Source: GCA-2697345 sp002697345 (GTDB lineage: Bacteria > Pseudomonadota > Alphaproteobacteria > Rhodobacterales > Rhodobacteraceae). Taken from it: DNA of 64,000 nucleotides. The stretch's first letter is position 1; every line of letters begins with the position of its first letter. Made by a program: the position numbers and the translations under genes. The stretch spans positions 1,054,001 to 1,118,000 of the forward strand of contig CALSNB010000001.1 of NCBI GenBank assembly GCA_943787605.1. Direction: 5' to 3'. Below are positions 46,731 through 56,533 of the stretch, one piece after another. Below the pieces are notes generated by a model, which saw only the letters and a program-made list of their open reading frames with translations, was not told where the DNA came from and did not search any database.

Positions 46731-48269
46731 CTAAGCGAAATCAGAAGCGAAAGAATCCAAAGCGGATTTTATTTTCTCTTCTGCTTCTCCTTTAATCTTG
46801 GGGTCTTCCTCAGTAATATAATCCAACAAATCCTGATGCTTGCTTCTAAGATGTGATAACAAGCCCGATTCAAAACGTCCAACGTCTTTAACAGCAACCT
46901 TGTCAAGATACCCCTTAGTACCTGAATAGATAACACACACAATTTCTGCGTTTGAAAGAGGTGAATACTGCGGTTGTTTCATCAACTCAGTAAGACGTGC
47001 ACCTCGGTTCAAAAGTTGTTGAGTTGCTTCATCTAGATCAGAACCAAATTGAGCAAAAGCAGCCATCTCTCGGTATTGTGCAAGCTCAAGTTTAACTGGT
47101 CCAGCAACCGATTTCATAGAATTTGTTTGAGCAGAAGAACCAACCCGCGAAACGGAAAGACCCGTATTAACTGCTGGACGAATACCTTGATAAAATAGCT
47201 CTGTTTCTAGAAAAATTTGTCCATCTGTAATAGAAATGACATTAGTTGGAATGAACGCTGATACATCTCCACCTTGCGTTTCAATAACTGGTAGTGCTGT
47301 TAACGAGCCTGATCCATTTTCTTCGTTTAGTTTTGAAGATCTCTCTAGAAGACGCGAATGTAAATAAAACACATCTCCTGGGTAGGCTTCTCTACCCGGT
47401 GGACGCCTTAAAAGCAATGACATTTGCCTATAAGACACCGCCTGCTTTGACAAATCATCATAAACGATTAAAGCATGCCTTCCATTATCTCTAAAGTGCT
47501 CCGCCATGGCTGTGGCTGCATAAGGTGCAAGGAATTGCATTGGAGCTGGGTCTGATGCGGTAGCCGCAACAACGATAGTGTAATTTATAGCACCAGTCTC
47601 TTCTAATTTTTTAACCAGCTGAGCAACAGTAGAACGTTTTTGACCGATCGCAACATAAACGCAATATAATTTCTTGCTTTCATCACCTTGTGCGGCGTCA
47701 TTATAAGATTTTTGATTTAGAATCGCATCTAAAGCTACTGCAGTCTTTCCCGTTTGCCTGTCACCAATTATTAATTCTCTTTGTCCACGTCCAATAGGGA
47801 TCATCGCATCTACTGATTTTAAACCCGTTGCCATAGGCTCATGAACAGACTTCCTAGGTATTATTCCTGGGGCTTTACTATCTGCCACCCTTCGCTCTGT
47901 TGTCTTTATAGGTCCTTTGCCATCTATAGGGTTTCCTAACCCATCAACAACTCTGCCAAGCAACTCGTCACCCGCGGGGACATCAACAATTGAATTTGTA
48001 CGTTTAACCGTATCGCCTTCTTGAATGTCCCTATCTGATCCAAAGATAACAACCCCGACGTTATCAGTTTCTAGATTTAAAGCCATTCCTTTTATACCAC
48101 CAGGGAACTCGACCATCTCTCCGGCCTGAACATTATCCAAACCATAAACTCTAGCTATTCCATCTCCGACGGAAAGAACTTTGCCAACTTCATCAACGGT
48201 GGATTCTTCCCCAAAATTCTTTATCTGGTCCTTAAGTATTGCTGATATTTCTGCTGCTTGGATAGCCAT
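46731..48269 (-). CDS. atpA: ATP synthase F1 alpha subunit
   Basis: A 512-residue non-catalytic nucleotide-binding subunit. It begins MAIQAAEISAILKDQIKNFG. The P-loop is GDRQTGKTAVALDAI near residue 170, and DDLSKQAVSYRQMSLLLRRPPGREAYPGDVFYLHSRLLER is the signature block. Its ATG overlaps the atpH stop (TAATG). Confidence 0.99.
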   Translation of the reverse strand: MAIQAAEISAILKDQIKNFGEESTVDEVGKVLSVGDGIARVYGLDNVQAGEMVEFPGGIKGMALNLETDNVGVVIFGSDRDIQEGDTVKRTNSIVDVPAGDELLGRVVDGLGNPIDGKGPIKTTERRVADSKAPGIIPRKSVHEPMATGLKSVDAMIPIGRGQRELIIGDRQTGKTAVALDAILNQKSYNDAAQGDESKKLYCVYVAIGQKRSTVAQLVKKLEETGAINYTIVVAATASDPAPMQFLAPYAATAMAEHFRDNGRHALIVYDDLSKQAVSYRQMSLLLRRPPGREAYPGDVFYLHSRLLERSSKLNEENGSGSLTALPVIETQGGDVSAFIPTNVISITDGQIFLETELFYQGIRPAVNTGLSVSRVGSSAQTNSMKSVAGPVKLELAQYREMAAFAQFGSDLDEATQQLLNRGARLTELMKQPQYSPLSNAEIVCVIYSGTKGYLDKVAVKDVGRFESGLLSHLRSKHQDLLDYITEEDPKIKGEAEEKIKSALDSFASDFA

Positions 48270-48829
48270 TAACCAACCTCTTTCATAGTAGTTTGGAGCG
48301 AAAGAAGTTTCGCTCTAATTGATGTATCTAACATTCTAGACCCAACTTTAACTATTAAGCCTCCGATGATTTGCTTATCAGTCATAGAATCTAATTTAAC
48401 TATTTTACCTGTAAATGAACTAAGGATCTCTACAAGTTTTTTATTTTGTTCAATTGTTAACTTTGTGGCACTAATTATCTCTGCGGTTAGTTCACCTTTC
48501 TCTTGCGAGATCAGCTTGCTTAATTCAGTGATAAGGTAAGGAACTATAGAGAGCCTCTTTTTTTCAGCCATAAGGCTTAGTACTCCGGTTAAAGCCTTAG
48601 ATAACCCTAGATTTTTAGCTATTTCTGAAATAGCGCCAATTTGCTCTTTTCTTTTAAGCAAAGGCGAATTTAAGAATATCACAAAATCAGCGTTCTCTGA
48701 TAAAAGACTATTAATAGTTACAATGTCTTTTTCTAAGGTGACCAAAGCCTTTTGTTCTTTAGAAAGATCAAATGTAGCAGTTGCGTATCTCTTAGCCACC
48801 CCTACACATTCTGACGCTGATTCGGACAC
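48269..48829 (-). CDS. atpH: ATP synthase F1 delta subunit
   Basis: A 186-residue subunit at the top of the peripheral stalk. GVAKRYATATFDLSKEQKAL near residue 8 is the N-terminal domain and the C-terminal block is GGLIVKVGSRMLDTSIRAKLLSLQTTMKEVG. First gene of the F1 operon. The F0 genes are not in the window, as in other alphaproteobacteria where they form a separate cluster. Upstream bases 48830-49034 must hold the operon promoter, but I could not pick one securely. Confidence 0.96.
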   Translation of the reverse strand: MSESASECVGVAKRYATATFDLSKEQKALVTLEKDIVTINSLLSENADFVIFLNSPLLKRKEQIGAISEIAKNLGLSKALTGVLSLMAEKKRLSIVPYLITELSKLISQEKGELTAEIISATKLTIEQNKKLVEILSSFTGKIVKLDSMTDKQIIGGLIVKVGSRMLDTSIRAKLLSLQTTMKEVG

Positions 48830-49034
48830 ATTTACCTCTAATTATTATTTATCCACTAAATCTTTAGCACTTTCCCAAAAGTAGCAAACTTAGTAAAAAA
48901 GCTAACTACGGTGGCTTACCAAAGCCTAGCAAAAGCCGCAACTGTCAAAAGTCAAAAAATCGAAACAAAAATCATATTTTTATAATATCTTAATACAATC
49001 TAAGCATTAGTGCGACCGTTTGAAGCTACTTAAC

Positions 49035-49817
49035 TCATTCTTTAGAGTTCAGTTTTATCTTTTTTGTCAACATTGCGGAGTATTTAGGGGTAATAGGTTG
49101 ATTTCCCATGGCGCGGAATGGAACTCTTATTTTCAACTTATTACTAATTCGTTTGCTTGCAGGTACCTGCTTTGTTGCTTCCAAAATAATTATCCCTCCA
49201 GCTTGTATTGGGAAAATAAATTTCCCAATAGTTTCCAATAACGAAGCAGACTTCAACCAAATTTTTTTGTTCGAAGGGACTGAAAATAATGCACTAAAAC
49301 TTCTTTTTGGTGTAAATGAGTGCTTTAAGAGCTGTGACTCCAATTGAGATAAAGTATATGCACGACCAGACCCAAACGGTGTCATTTCACTCCTACACCA
49401 TAGTCCAGTCCTATTTGGCACAATGAACAAAACCTTTCCACCTGGTGATAAGACTCGCCAGCACTCATTAAATAAAGCAGACATGTTTTCACTAAATTCC
49501 AAACTGTGAAGGAAAACTATACGATCTGTTGTCCCCGAGGGGAGCGGCCACAGGTTTTCTTCACACAAGACACTAATGTTATCGAAGTTATTTGGCCAAT
49601 AAATTACCCCTTGTTGCCCTGGCATAAGTAAAGTCAATCTCTCCACCTCAGTCTCAAGAGACCAAATAATCGGGGCTACAAACCCATAACCAACTAAGCT
49701 TTTCCCTGCAGTATCTGGCCAAAATTCACGAACAGCTGAACTTATTACATTTTGTACGATATGACCAAGACCAGTCTTCGTATAAAACTTGTATAAATTG
49801 TCAACGTCCAGATACAT
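49035..49817 (-). CDS. Class I SAM-dependent methyltransferase
   Basis: A 260-residue protein. The N-terminal SAM region includes SLVGYGFVAPIIWSLETEVERLTLLMPGQQGVIYWP, and a post-motif region reads RIVFLHSLEFSENMSALFNECWRVLSPGGKVLFIVPNRTGLWCRSEMTPFGSGRAYTLSQLESQLL. This last stretch is characteristic of a methyltransferase conserved in alphaproteobacteria. The usual GxGxG motif is modified to GYG, so SAM binding is likely but not certain. Substrate unknown. It is divergent from clpA. Confidence 0.8.
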   Translation of the reverse strand: MYLDVDNLYKFYTKTGLGHIVQNVISSAVREFWPDTAGKSLVGYGFVAPIIWSLETEVERLTLLMPGQQGVIYWPNNFDNISVLCEENLWPLPSGTTDRIVFLHSLEFSENMSALFNECWRVLSPGGKVLFIVPNRTGLWCRSEMTPFGSGRAYTLSQLESQLLKHSFTPKRSFSALFSVPSNKKIWLKSASLLETIGKFIFPIQAGGIIILEATKQVPASKRISNKLKIRVPFRAMGNQPITPKYSAMLTKKIKLNSKE

Positions 49818-50013
49818 GATGGCTCTAATATTTCAATAAGTTTATAATTTTATTGTTAACAACAAAATATAGCCCTAATAAATTATATTTTCTACTACTT
49901 GATAAAATATATTTTAAAAAAGGACTTGAAGGTTACGAAATAAACACGAATTGTATATTAATATGTTTTTAAAATTACTTAACCCCACTTAAAGCTTCAA
50001 AGGAACTAATCTT

Positions 50014-52344
50014 TTGCCATCATTCTCTGACACTTTAGAAAAAGCCATTCATGTCGCCTTAGCACACTCTAATTCACTCAAACACGAATTGGCTACACTT
50101 GAGCACCTTTTGCTTGCCCTAACAGAAGAACCAGACGCAAGCTTGGTGTTACGTGCCTGTAATGTGGATTTAGAAAAGTTAAGGTCATCATTAACCGAGT
50201 TCATTACAACAGAGCTTAAAAGCCTAGTGACAGATGTTGAGGGTTCAGAATCTGTACCAACAGCCGCTTTTCAAAGAGTTGTTCAAAGAGCAGCAATTCA
50301 TGTTCAATCATCCGGACGGAGTGAGGTTACTGGTGCCAATGTACTCGTTGCTCTTTTCGCTGAAAGAGAGTCAAATGCAGTCTATTTCTTACAAGAGCAA
50401 GAAATGACTAGGTATGATGCTGTAAATTATATCGCACATGGCTTAGCTAAAGACCCCTCTTTTTCTGATGTTAAACCAGTTGCTGGAACAGAAGATTTAA
50501 ATAATAGTGAAGAACCTGATCCTACCCAAACAAATGTTAAAAAAGAATCGGCACTTAAAAAGTATTGTGTCGATTTAAATGAAAGGTCTCACGAGGGAGG
50601 AATAGATCCATTAATTGGTAGAGATTTAGAAGTCGAGCGGTGTATACAAATATTATGCAGAAGACGGAAAAATAACCCAATACTGGTTGGAGACCCAGGT
50701 GTAGGTAAAACAGCTATTGCAGAAGGTCTTGCATATAAAATAGTTTCAAAAGAGGTTCCCAAGGTGTTAGCTAGCGCCATAATATATTCACTCGACATGG
50801 GGGTTTTGTTAGCTGGAACACGGTATAGAGGTGATTTTGAAGAACGCCTAAAAGCCGTAATGACAGAATTAGAGGAGCATCCAGATGCTGTTTTATTTAT
50901 TGATGAGATCCATACTGTAATTGGAGCAGGAGCTACATCAGGGGGCTCAATGGATGCGTCCAATCTTCTCAAACCAGCCCTTCAAGGAGGTCTATTGAGA
51001 TGCATGGGGTCGACAACATATAAAGAGTACCGTCAACATTTTGAAAAAGATAGAGCACTTAGTCGTCGTTTTCAAAAAATAGATGTAAATGAGCCCTCAA
51101 TTGAAGACACTATTAAAATTCTTAAAGGTTTAAAATCACATTTTGAGCAACACCATGACATCAAATACTCCTCTGATGCCATAAAAACTGCTGTTGAACT
51201 TTCTGCAAGGTATATACACGACAGGAAGCTTCCAGATAAGGCAATTGATGTTATAGACGAAGCCGGCGCTGCCCAACAACTACTAACAGAATCAAAAAAG
51301 CGTAAAGTAATAACTGTAAAAGAAATTGAAGGCGTAGTAGCAAAAATTGCAAGAATTCCACCAAAAAGTTTAACAAAAGACGATGCGCAAAATTTACAAG
51401 ACCTAGAATCTTCACTAAAACGCGTTGTTTTTGGTCAAGACATTGCAATCTCGGCACTTTCATCGGCTATCAAATTATCAAGAGCTGGCCTGAGAGAGCC
51501 TGAGAAACCGATTGGAAATTATTTATTCGCGGGGCCCACTGGCGTAGGAAAAACCGAAGTTGCAAAGCAACTCGCTGATACCCTTGGGGTTGAGTTGATT
51601 CGCTTCGACATGTCAGAATATATGGAAAAACACGCTATCTCTAGATTGATTGGTGCTCCCCCTGGTTATGTTGGTTTTGATCAAGGCGGCCTTCTTACTG
51701 ATGGCATTGATCAGCATCCACATTCTGTATTATTGCTTGATGAAATAGAGAAAGCTCACCCTGATGTGTTTAATATCCTTCTTCAAATTATGGATCATGG
51801 AAAGTTAACAGACCATAATGGTCGAAAGGTAGACTTCAGAAATACTATTTTGATAATGACCTCAAATGCAGGAGCCTCTGACATGGCAAAATCTGCTATT
51901 GGTTTTGGGAGGGATAAAAGAGAAGGTGAAGACACAGTTGCTATTGAACGTATATTTTCCCCTGAATTCCGAAATAGGTTAGATGCAGTTATTAGTTTTG
52001 CATCTCTTGGTAGAAAAATAATAACTAAAGTAGTTGAGAAGTTTGTTCTTCAGCTAGAAGCCCAGTTAATGGATAGAAACGTAACTTTCGAACTATCCCA
52101 AAAAGCCGCAGAGTGGCTTGGTGAAAAAGGCTATGATGAAAAAATGGGTGCTAGGCCTCTAGCTAGGGTTATACAGGAAGAAATAAAAAAACCGCTTGCA
52201 GATGAGCTGTTATTTGGAAAGCTTGCTAAGGGTGGTATTGTAAAGGTAGATCTTAAAGATAATGTAATTAGCTTAGAAATAATGGAACCAGAAGTTACAC
52301 GAATAACTGCTCGAAAAAAGCCAAAGCTATTAACAGCCACCTAA
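50014..52344 (+). CDS. clpA: ATP-dependent Clp protease ATP-binding subunit ClpA
   Basis: A 776-residue AAA+ unfoldase that feeds ClpP. The N-terminal Clp repeat domain spans about residues 1-145. First Walker A is GDPGVGKT at 226-233, and the second is GPTGVGKT near residue 509. SAIGFGRDK carries the IGF loop that docks ClpP. An unusual TTG start follows AAAGGA by eight bases. clpS, often found just upstream in proteobacteria, is not adjacent here; a methyltransferase lies divergently. CTTGAA at 49925-49930 could be part of a heat-shock promoter, but its -10 is unclear. Confidence 0.96.
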   Translation: MPSFSDTLEKAIHVALAHSNSLKHELATLEHLLLALTEEPDASLVLRACNVDLEKLRSSLTEFITTELKSLVTDVEGSESVPTAAFQRVVQRAAIHVQSSGRSEVTGANVLVALFAERESNAVYFLQEQEMTRYDAVNYIAHGLAKDPSFSDVKPVAGTEDLNNSEEPDPTQTNVKKESALKKYCVDLNERSHEGGIDPLIGRDLEVERCIQILCRRRKNNPILVGDPGVGKTAIAEGLAYKIVSKEVPKVLASAIIYSLDMGVLLAGTRYRGDFEERLKAVMTELEEHPDAVLFIDEIHTVIGAGATSGGSMDASNLLKPALQGGLLRCMGSTTYKEYRQHFEKDRALSRRFQKIDVNEPSIEDTIKILKGLKSHFEQHHDIKYSSDAIKTAVELSARYIHDRKLPDKAIDVIDEAGAAQQLLTESKKRKVITVKEIEGVVAKIARIPPKSLTKDDAQNLQDLESSLKRVVFGQDIAISALSSAIKLSRAGLREPEKPIGNYLFAGPTGVGKTEVAKQLADTLGVELIRFDMSEYMEKHAISRLIGAPPGYVGFDQGGLLTDGIDQHPHSVLLLDEIEKAHPDVFNILLQIMDHGKLTDHNGRKVDFRNTILIMTSNAGASDMAKSAIGFGRDKREGEDTVAIERIFSPEFRNRLDAVISFASLGRKIITKVVEKFVLQLEAQLMDRNVTFELSQKAAEWLGEKGYDEKMGARPLARVIQEEIKKPLADELLFGKLAKGGIVKVDLKDNVISLEIMEPEVTRITARKKPKLLTAT

Positions 52345-52347
52345 TTT

Positions 52348-54300
52348 TTATCTCTCTGTAAGTTTAATTTCAATACGTCGATTTTTTGCTCTAGCTTCAT
52401 TAGTATTGGCTTGATCAAAGGGTTGATGCTCTCCAAACCCTGTCGCAGCTAATCTACTTGAAGGAACCCCAAGCTCTTCTGACATATACCTAACCACAGA
52501 TAAAGCTCGTGCCTGGCTTAGTTCCCAGTTATCTTTAAATACCCCTAGACCACTTAACGGTACGTTATCTGTATGACCATCAACCCTTAAAACCCAATTG
52601 ATCTCAGGTGGTATTTTCTTTGAAATACTAGTTATTATGTCTGACACTAATTTAATTTGATTCAAGCCCTCTTTGGATATATCTGCCTTACCCTTGCCAA
52701 ATAGAATTTCCGAAGAGAAGATAAATCGGTCTCCTTTTATTTCAATTCCCCCCTGGTTTCCTAGTGCCTTTTCAATTTCTGCAAAAAACTTAGATTGATA
52801 CTTCTTAAGTTCCTTAGCCTCCGCTTCTAATCTTTCAAGATCTTTCTTTTTAAGTTCTGCTAAAAGTTGTTTTTCTTTTGTAAGTTTCTGTAGAGCTTCA
52901 TTTCGTTCTTTAGTAATCGTTTGGAGCACAAGGTTCCGTTCTTTCAAGATCGCAGCCTCTGAGTTAAGCCTTTTGCTTTCTTTCTCTTGAAAATCAGCCA
53001 ATTTAGTTTTTTCGCCTTTTAGAGTTATTAGTGCACTATCTCTCTCAAGAGCCAAAGCCTTTAGCTTAGTGTTTTGTGCCTCTAACGCTTTTGAATTCTT
53101 CCTTTGTTCTGACACCGCCCTTGCCAAAGCAGCATTTAATTTACTACTCAAGTTCTTAATCTGGACATCTTCAGATGCATCTTTAGCTTCTGAGGCATCT
53201 AATAATGATTGTAATTGACCAAGTTGACCACGAACCTCCGCCAATTGCTGATTTAAAGATTCAACCAGCAACCTGGACTCAATATTGATTTCCTTTTCTC
53301 CTTGAAGCCTAACTTTAGCCTCTGACAGTAAAATTTCTTTACGTTGAATATCTGTCAATTTTAGAGAAACACTTTTTTCTAATGCTACTTTTTCAGCTAA
53401 TAAATTTACTAATTTTTCTCTTAATTCAGTCCCTTTAATTAAAGATATTGATTTTTCTTCCTTTAAATTTGTTAACGCAGCAACTAACCTTAAGTTCAGA
53501 TCTTCATTAACTGAATTCGTTGCGGCCAATAGTGTTAATGTTTCTTCGGCCTCTTTTCTTTTTTGTTCTAATACCAAGGACATAGCTGTGAGTTCTGCAT
53601 TCCCGTTTTTCAACTTCTCTCTCAACATTTGAGCGGCTGCAGCGTCAGCTAACTTCAGTTTATCAAGCTTTGAAATTTGTTTTCTTTGTTCTAAGTTCTT
53701 AGAATTAATTGATTCAATTAATACTTCCAGAGCTTCTCTTCGTGCCGCAGCCAGCCTAGCAGTTTCTATTTTTTCACTGATTTCTTGTCTTGCTTGTGCT
53801 AAAGTGAGTTGAATTGCCTCTTTTTCTGATACTTCTTTTTCAAACTTTGAATTATTAGCTATTAATTTTTTTTCTAAAGAATTTATAAGTAATTTTGCAT
53901 TATTTTTCTGAGCTAGTAGTCCTAATACTTGTTGTTCAAAATTTGCTATGATGCCTTTCTGTTTTTCACTCTGACTAGTTAAAGAGGCAACCAGCGTTCT
54001 CTGTTTGTCTAATTCCTTGGAGCTCTTTTCTACTAATCCTCCTAAATTAGATATTTTGTCTTCTAAATTGGTACCACGTTGTTGTTCTAAACCTAGCTGA
54101 AGGGCCAATGTATTTAAACTTTCTGATAATTTTCCAAGCTCAGAATTTTGAGTTTCTATCCTCTCACTAAGCATAAATTGTACGATCATAAATATTGAGA
54201 TAATAAAAATTAAAACTAATAGTAAAGCCGTCATTGCATCTACAAAACCTGGCCAAATATTGGCCTCAAAACGTCTGCCACTCCGACGACTTAAGGCCAT
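52348..54300 (-). CDS. MotB/OmpA-like peptidoglycan-binding protein with long coiled coil
   Basis: A 650-residue protein. A basic N-terminus (ALSRRSGRRFEANIWPGF) leads into one membrane helix (about residues 21-46) that begins with Asp21 in FVDAMTALLLVLIF, the place of the ion-carrying Asp in MotB. Residues about 50-520 are almost entirely heptad-like, rich in Leu, Lys, Glu, Gln and Ala. The last 120 residues are an OmpA domain with VDGHTDNVPL, NWELSQARALSVVRYM and GFGEHQP. It follows the MotA/ExbB-like gene by 27 bases. Together they look like a non-flagellar ion-driven envelope machine. Function unknown. Confidence 0.85.
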   Translation of the reverse strand: MALSRRSGRRFEANIWPGFVDAMTALLLVLIFIISIFMIVQFMLSERIETQNSELGKLSESLNTLALQLGLEQQRGTNLEDKISNLGGLVEKSSKELDKQRTLVASLTSQSEKQKGIIANFEQQVLGLLAQKNNAKLLINSLEKKLIANNSKFEKEVSEKEAIQLTLAQARQEISEKIETARLAAARREALEVLIESINSKNLEQRKQISKLDKLKLADAAAAQMLREKLKNGNAELTAMSLVLEQKRKEAEETLTLLAATNSVNEDLNLRLVAALTNLKEEKSISLIKGTELREKLVNLLAEKVALEKSVSLKLTDIQRKEILLSEAKVRLQGEKEINIESRLLVESLNQQLAEVRGQLGQLQSLLDASEAKDASEDVQIKNLSSKLNAALARAVSEQRKNSKALEAQNTKLKALALERDSALITLKGEKTKLADFQEKESKRLNSEAAILKERNLVLQTITKERNEALQKLTKEKQLLAELKKKDLERLEAEAKELKKYQSKFFAEIEKALGNQGGIEIKGDRFIFSSEILFGKGKADISKEGLNQIKLVSDIITSISKKIPPEINWVLRVDGHTDNVPLSGLGVFKDNWELSQARALSVVRYMSEELGVPSSRLAATGFGEHQPFDQANTNEARAKNRRIEIKLTER

Positions 54301-54327
54301 AACTTAACAACTTTTAATTTGGTATTT

Positions 54328-55350
54328 TCACGCATCAAAACTATCTTCATTTCTTTTGATGTAGCTAAGTTTATCCAAAAGTTCCTCTTGACTACTCGCA
54401 ACTCTTTTTAACGCAGTCCCGATATCATCAGATTGATCAATTCTTTCAACAAGACGTAAGACAGTTTCAACCATCTTATCTGCTCGCTCATCGTTTTCTT
54501 TTCTTGAGCCTTCTAGCTTATCAAGGAAATCATCAAAACGGGCGTTCTGTTCAATGATGTGATTTAATATTGGTACGAGCTCAGAATTTATTTTAGGTAA
54601 AGTGTCTCCATCATTTCCTGCAAAAGAAAATTTTGTAACTGATGATAACCACTCTTCTATCTGACGGTAAAATCGGTTTTGCCCATGTCCTGCAAATAAT
54701 TCTAAAAGGCCAACGACTAATGAGCCTGCAAGCCCAAGCAAAGAGGATGAGAAGGCAGTTCCCATACCAGCTAACTGGCTCTCTAGTCCGTCCATTAATT
54801 TAGCAAAAACTTCTACCCCACTCTCTCCTTCTTTAGGATTAAGAGTTCGGATAGTATCTACAACGCCAGGTATTGTAATAGCCAAACCATAAAAGGTTCC
54901 TAAAAGTCCCAAAAATATTAAGAGGTTTATTACGTATCTAGTTATATCTCTAGATTCATCCATTCTTGTAGCTATTGAATCTAAAATTGTGCGAGCAGAT
55001 GCTGAGGTAACTTTCATCTTATAACCACCAGCATTTAGTACAGCTACTAATGAAGCTAGAAGTCTTGGCGTCCTACTGTAAGCAACGTCTGTTTCATTTT
55101 TTGCTACTCTTTTTAACCATGAAATCGAAGACATAAGTTGAGTTACCTGCCAAAAGCAAGCAATAACACCGAATAAAAAAACAACAAAAATAAGCCCATT
55201 CAGATAAAGATTAGCTAAAAAAACTGGTGCGAGCTGAGGGAGGATAATATACCCACCCATCCCAGTGAGAATTAAAACAGAAATCATAAAAATTACTTGA
55301 CGGAGAGGGCCTGTAAAATCTAATGACTCATCTTTTTTTATAGCTTTCAT
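54328..55350 (-). CDS. MotA/TolQ/ExbB-like proton channel family protein
   Basis: A 340-residue membrane protein. Two N-terminal helices lie at about residues 18-38 and 45-68, then a cytoplasmic segment, then FLGLLGTFYGLAITIPGVV near residue 147 and LAGMGTAFSSSLLGLAGSLVVGLLELFAG near residue 193. These two are the paired channel-forming helices of the TolQ/ExbB/MotA family. A charged C-terminal region follows (RKENDERADKMVETVLRLVERI). It is the partner of the downstream MotB/OmpA-like gene. No flagellar or TonB genes are nearby. Confidence 0.85.
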   Translation of the reverse strand: MKAIKKDESLDFTGPLRQVIFMISVLILTGMGGYIILPQLAPVFLANLYLNGLIFVVFLFGVIACFWQVTQLMSSISWLKRVAKNETDVAYSRTPRLLASLVAVLNAGGYKMKVTSASARTILDSIATRMDESRDITRYVINLLIFLGLLGTFYGLAITIPGVVDTIRTLNPKEGESGVEVFAKLMDGLESQLAGMGTAFSSSLLGLAGSLVVGLLELFAGHGQNRFYRQIEEWLSSVTKFSFAGNDGDTLPKINSELVPILNHIIEQNARFDDFLDKLEGSRKENDERADKMVETVLRLVERIDQSDDIGTALKRVASSQEELLDKLSYIKRNEDSFDA

Positions 55351-55497
55351 ACGTTCGCCTTCTAAATAATAACAAATCTATATTAACATACTAAATCTAG
55401 ACTATCCTTTTTCCAAGTTTATTATAATTACCTTTCAGTTTAAAAACTAGTATCTTATAAACTTATTAGAAAAATCAATTTTAAAAAGAATCCCTTT

Positions 55498-56481
55498 ATG
55501 CGTATTCTAATTTGGACTATAACTATTGTTGTTCTCTCTTGGTCGGCATATTGGATGATCGGTGCAAAGAGAATTAAAGCTGAGTTATTAGCGTCAATTC
55601 AAAATATTAACTCAGAAGACTGGTCAATTGAATACTCGGACGCTGTCGTTCAAGGTTTTCCTTATCGCTTTGATTTAACAATAAATAATTTAAAAGTAAA
55701 AAATAAAAAAAATTATCTAACTTGGACTCTTCCGTACTTTCAGATTCTATCATTAAGCTATGCGCCTAAGGATTTAATTCTTGTTTGGCCGAAAGAACAA
55801 GAAATTAAAACCAAAACCAAAACTATAAGTCTCATTTCAAACAAAATGTTAGCTAGTATCGAACGTACTAACATTAGCTCTTATGATATCTCAAAGTTTA
55901 TTTTAGAAGTTGAAGGCGCCAACATTAAATCCTCTGAGGACCTAGTTCTCCAATCCAAGTCGATAATTTTAGCGATAAGTAAACTTAAAGCTGAGACTTC
56001 GGCTTATAAATTTGGACTAAACAGTACCGGGTTATTAGTTCAATCCTCAGATCAAAGCTTTTACGGATTAATAGGTTTATTAAATACAAACTCATTAAGT
56101 CTAAATATAAATGCTGATGTATATCTAGATACGCTACTTAGAGTAACAGAAAAAAAAGTATATCCAAAAATCACTAAACTAAACTTGAAGGAAATCAGTA
56201 TTCATTCAAAGGATCTTACCCTAACTGCACTAGGAGATTTAGAAACAGATAAGCAAGGTTTCCCCGAAGGGGATATTCAATTAAAGATTTCAGGTTGGAA
56301 ACAATTTTTATCTACTATTAATTCGACAGACATAAATAAAAAAATCGTCGAGAGCTTAGCGTTTCTTTCGATTCTTTCAGGTAATCAGAATGATTTAACT
56401 TTAGATCTTAAAATCAGGGAACGAAAACTATTTCTAGGGCCACTAATATTAGGAAATATACCAAAACAACTTATACAGTAA
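55498..56481 (+). CDS. DUF2125 domain-containing protein
   Basis: A 327-residue protein with an N-terminal signal anchor (about residues 3-22) and a beta-rich extracytoplasmic part. WSIEYSDAVVQGFPYRFDLTINNLKV near residue 41 and PYFQILSLSYAPKDLILVWPKEQEI near residue 78 are the DUF2125 signature. It lies beside the prephenate dehydrogenase gene in convergent orientation, an arrangement I recall from other Rhodobacterales. Function unknown; an envelope role is inferred from the anchor. Confidence 0.85.
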   Translation: MRILIWTITIVVLSWSAYWMIGAKRIKAELLASIQNINSEDWSIEYSDAVVQGFPYRFDLTINNLKVKNKKNYLTWTLPYFQILSLSYAPKDLILVWPKEQEIKTKTKTISLISNKMLASIERTNISSYDISKFILEVEGANIKSSEDLVLQSKSIILAISKLKAETSAYKFGLNSTGLLVQSSDQSFYGLIGLLNTNSLSLNINADVYLDTLLRVTEKKVYPKITKLNLKEISIHSKDLTLTALGDLETDKQGFPEGDIQLKISGWKQFLSTINSTDINKKIVESLAFLSILSGNQNDLTLDLKIRERKLFLGPLILGNIPKQLIQ

Positions 56482-56533
56482 CTAACTATATATGGACGGT
56501 AGGTAGTCTACATTTATTACCCTTAAGCTTGGT

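Noticed and set aside
48900..48970. TTGACT/TTGACA boxes upstream of atpH as the F1 operon promoter
   Set aside because: Several -35-like boxes exist but none has a matching -10 at 16-18 bases, so a specific site would be a guess.
49923..49960. RpoH-type heat-shock promoter for clpA
   Set aside because: CTTGAAG is a fair -35, but no -10 with alphaproteobacterial RpoH character is found at the right distance.
52348..55350. MotA/MotB-like pair as the ZorA/ZorB core of a Zorya anti-phage system
   Set aside because: No ZorC, ZorD or ZorE-like gene is adjacent. The neighbours are housekeeping genes, and here the long coiled coil is on the MotB-like partner, unlike ZorA where the tail is on the MotA-like protein.
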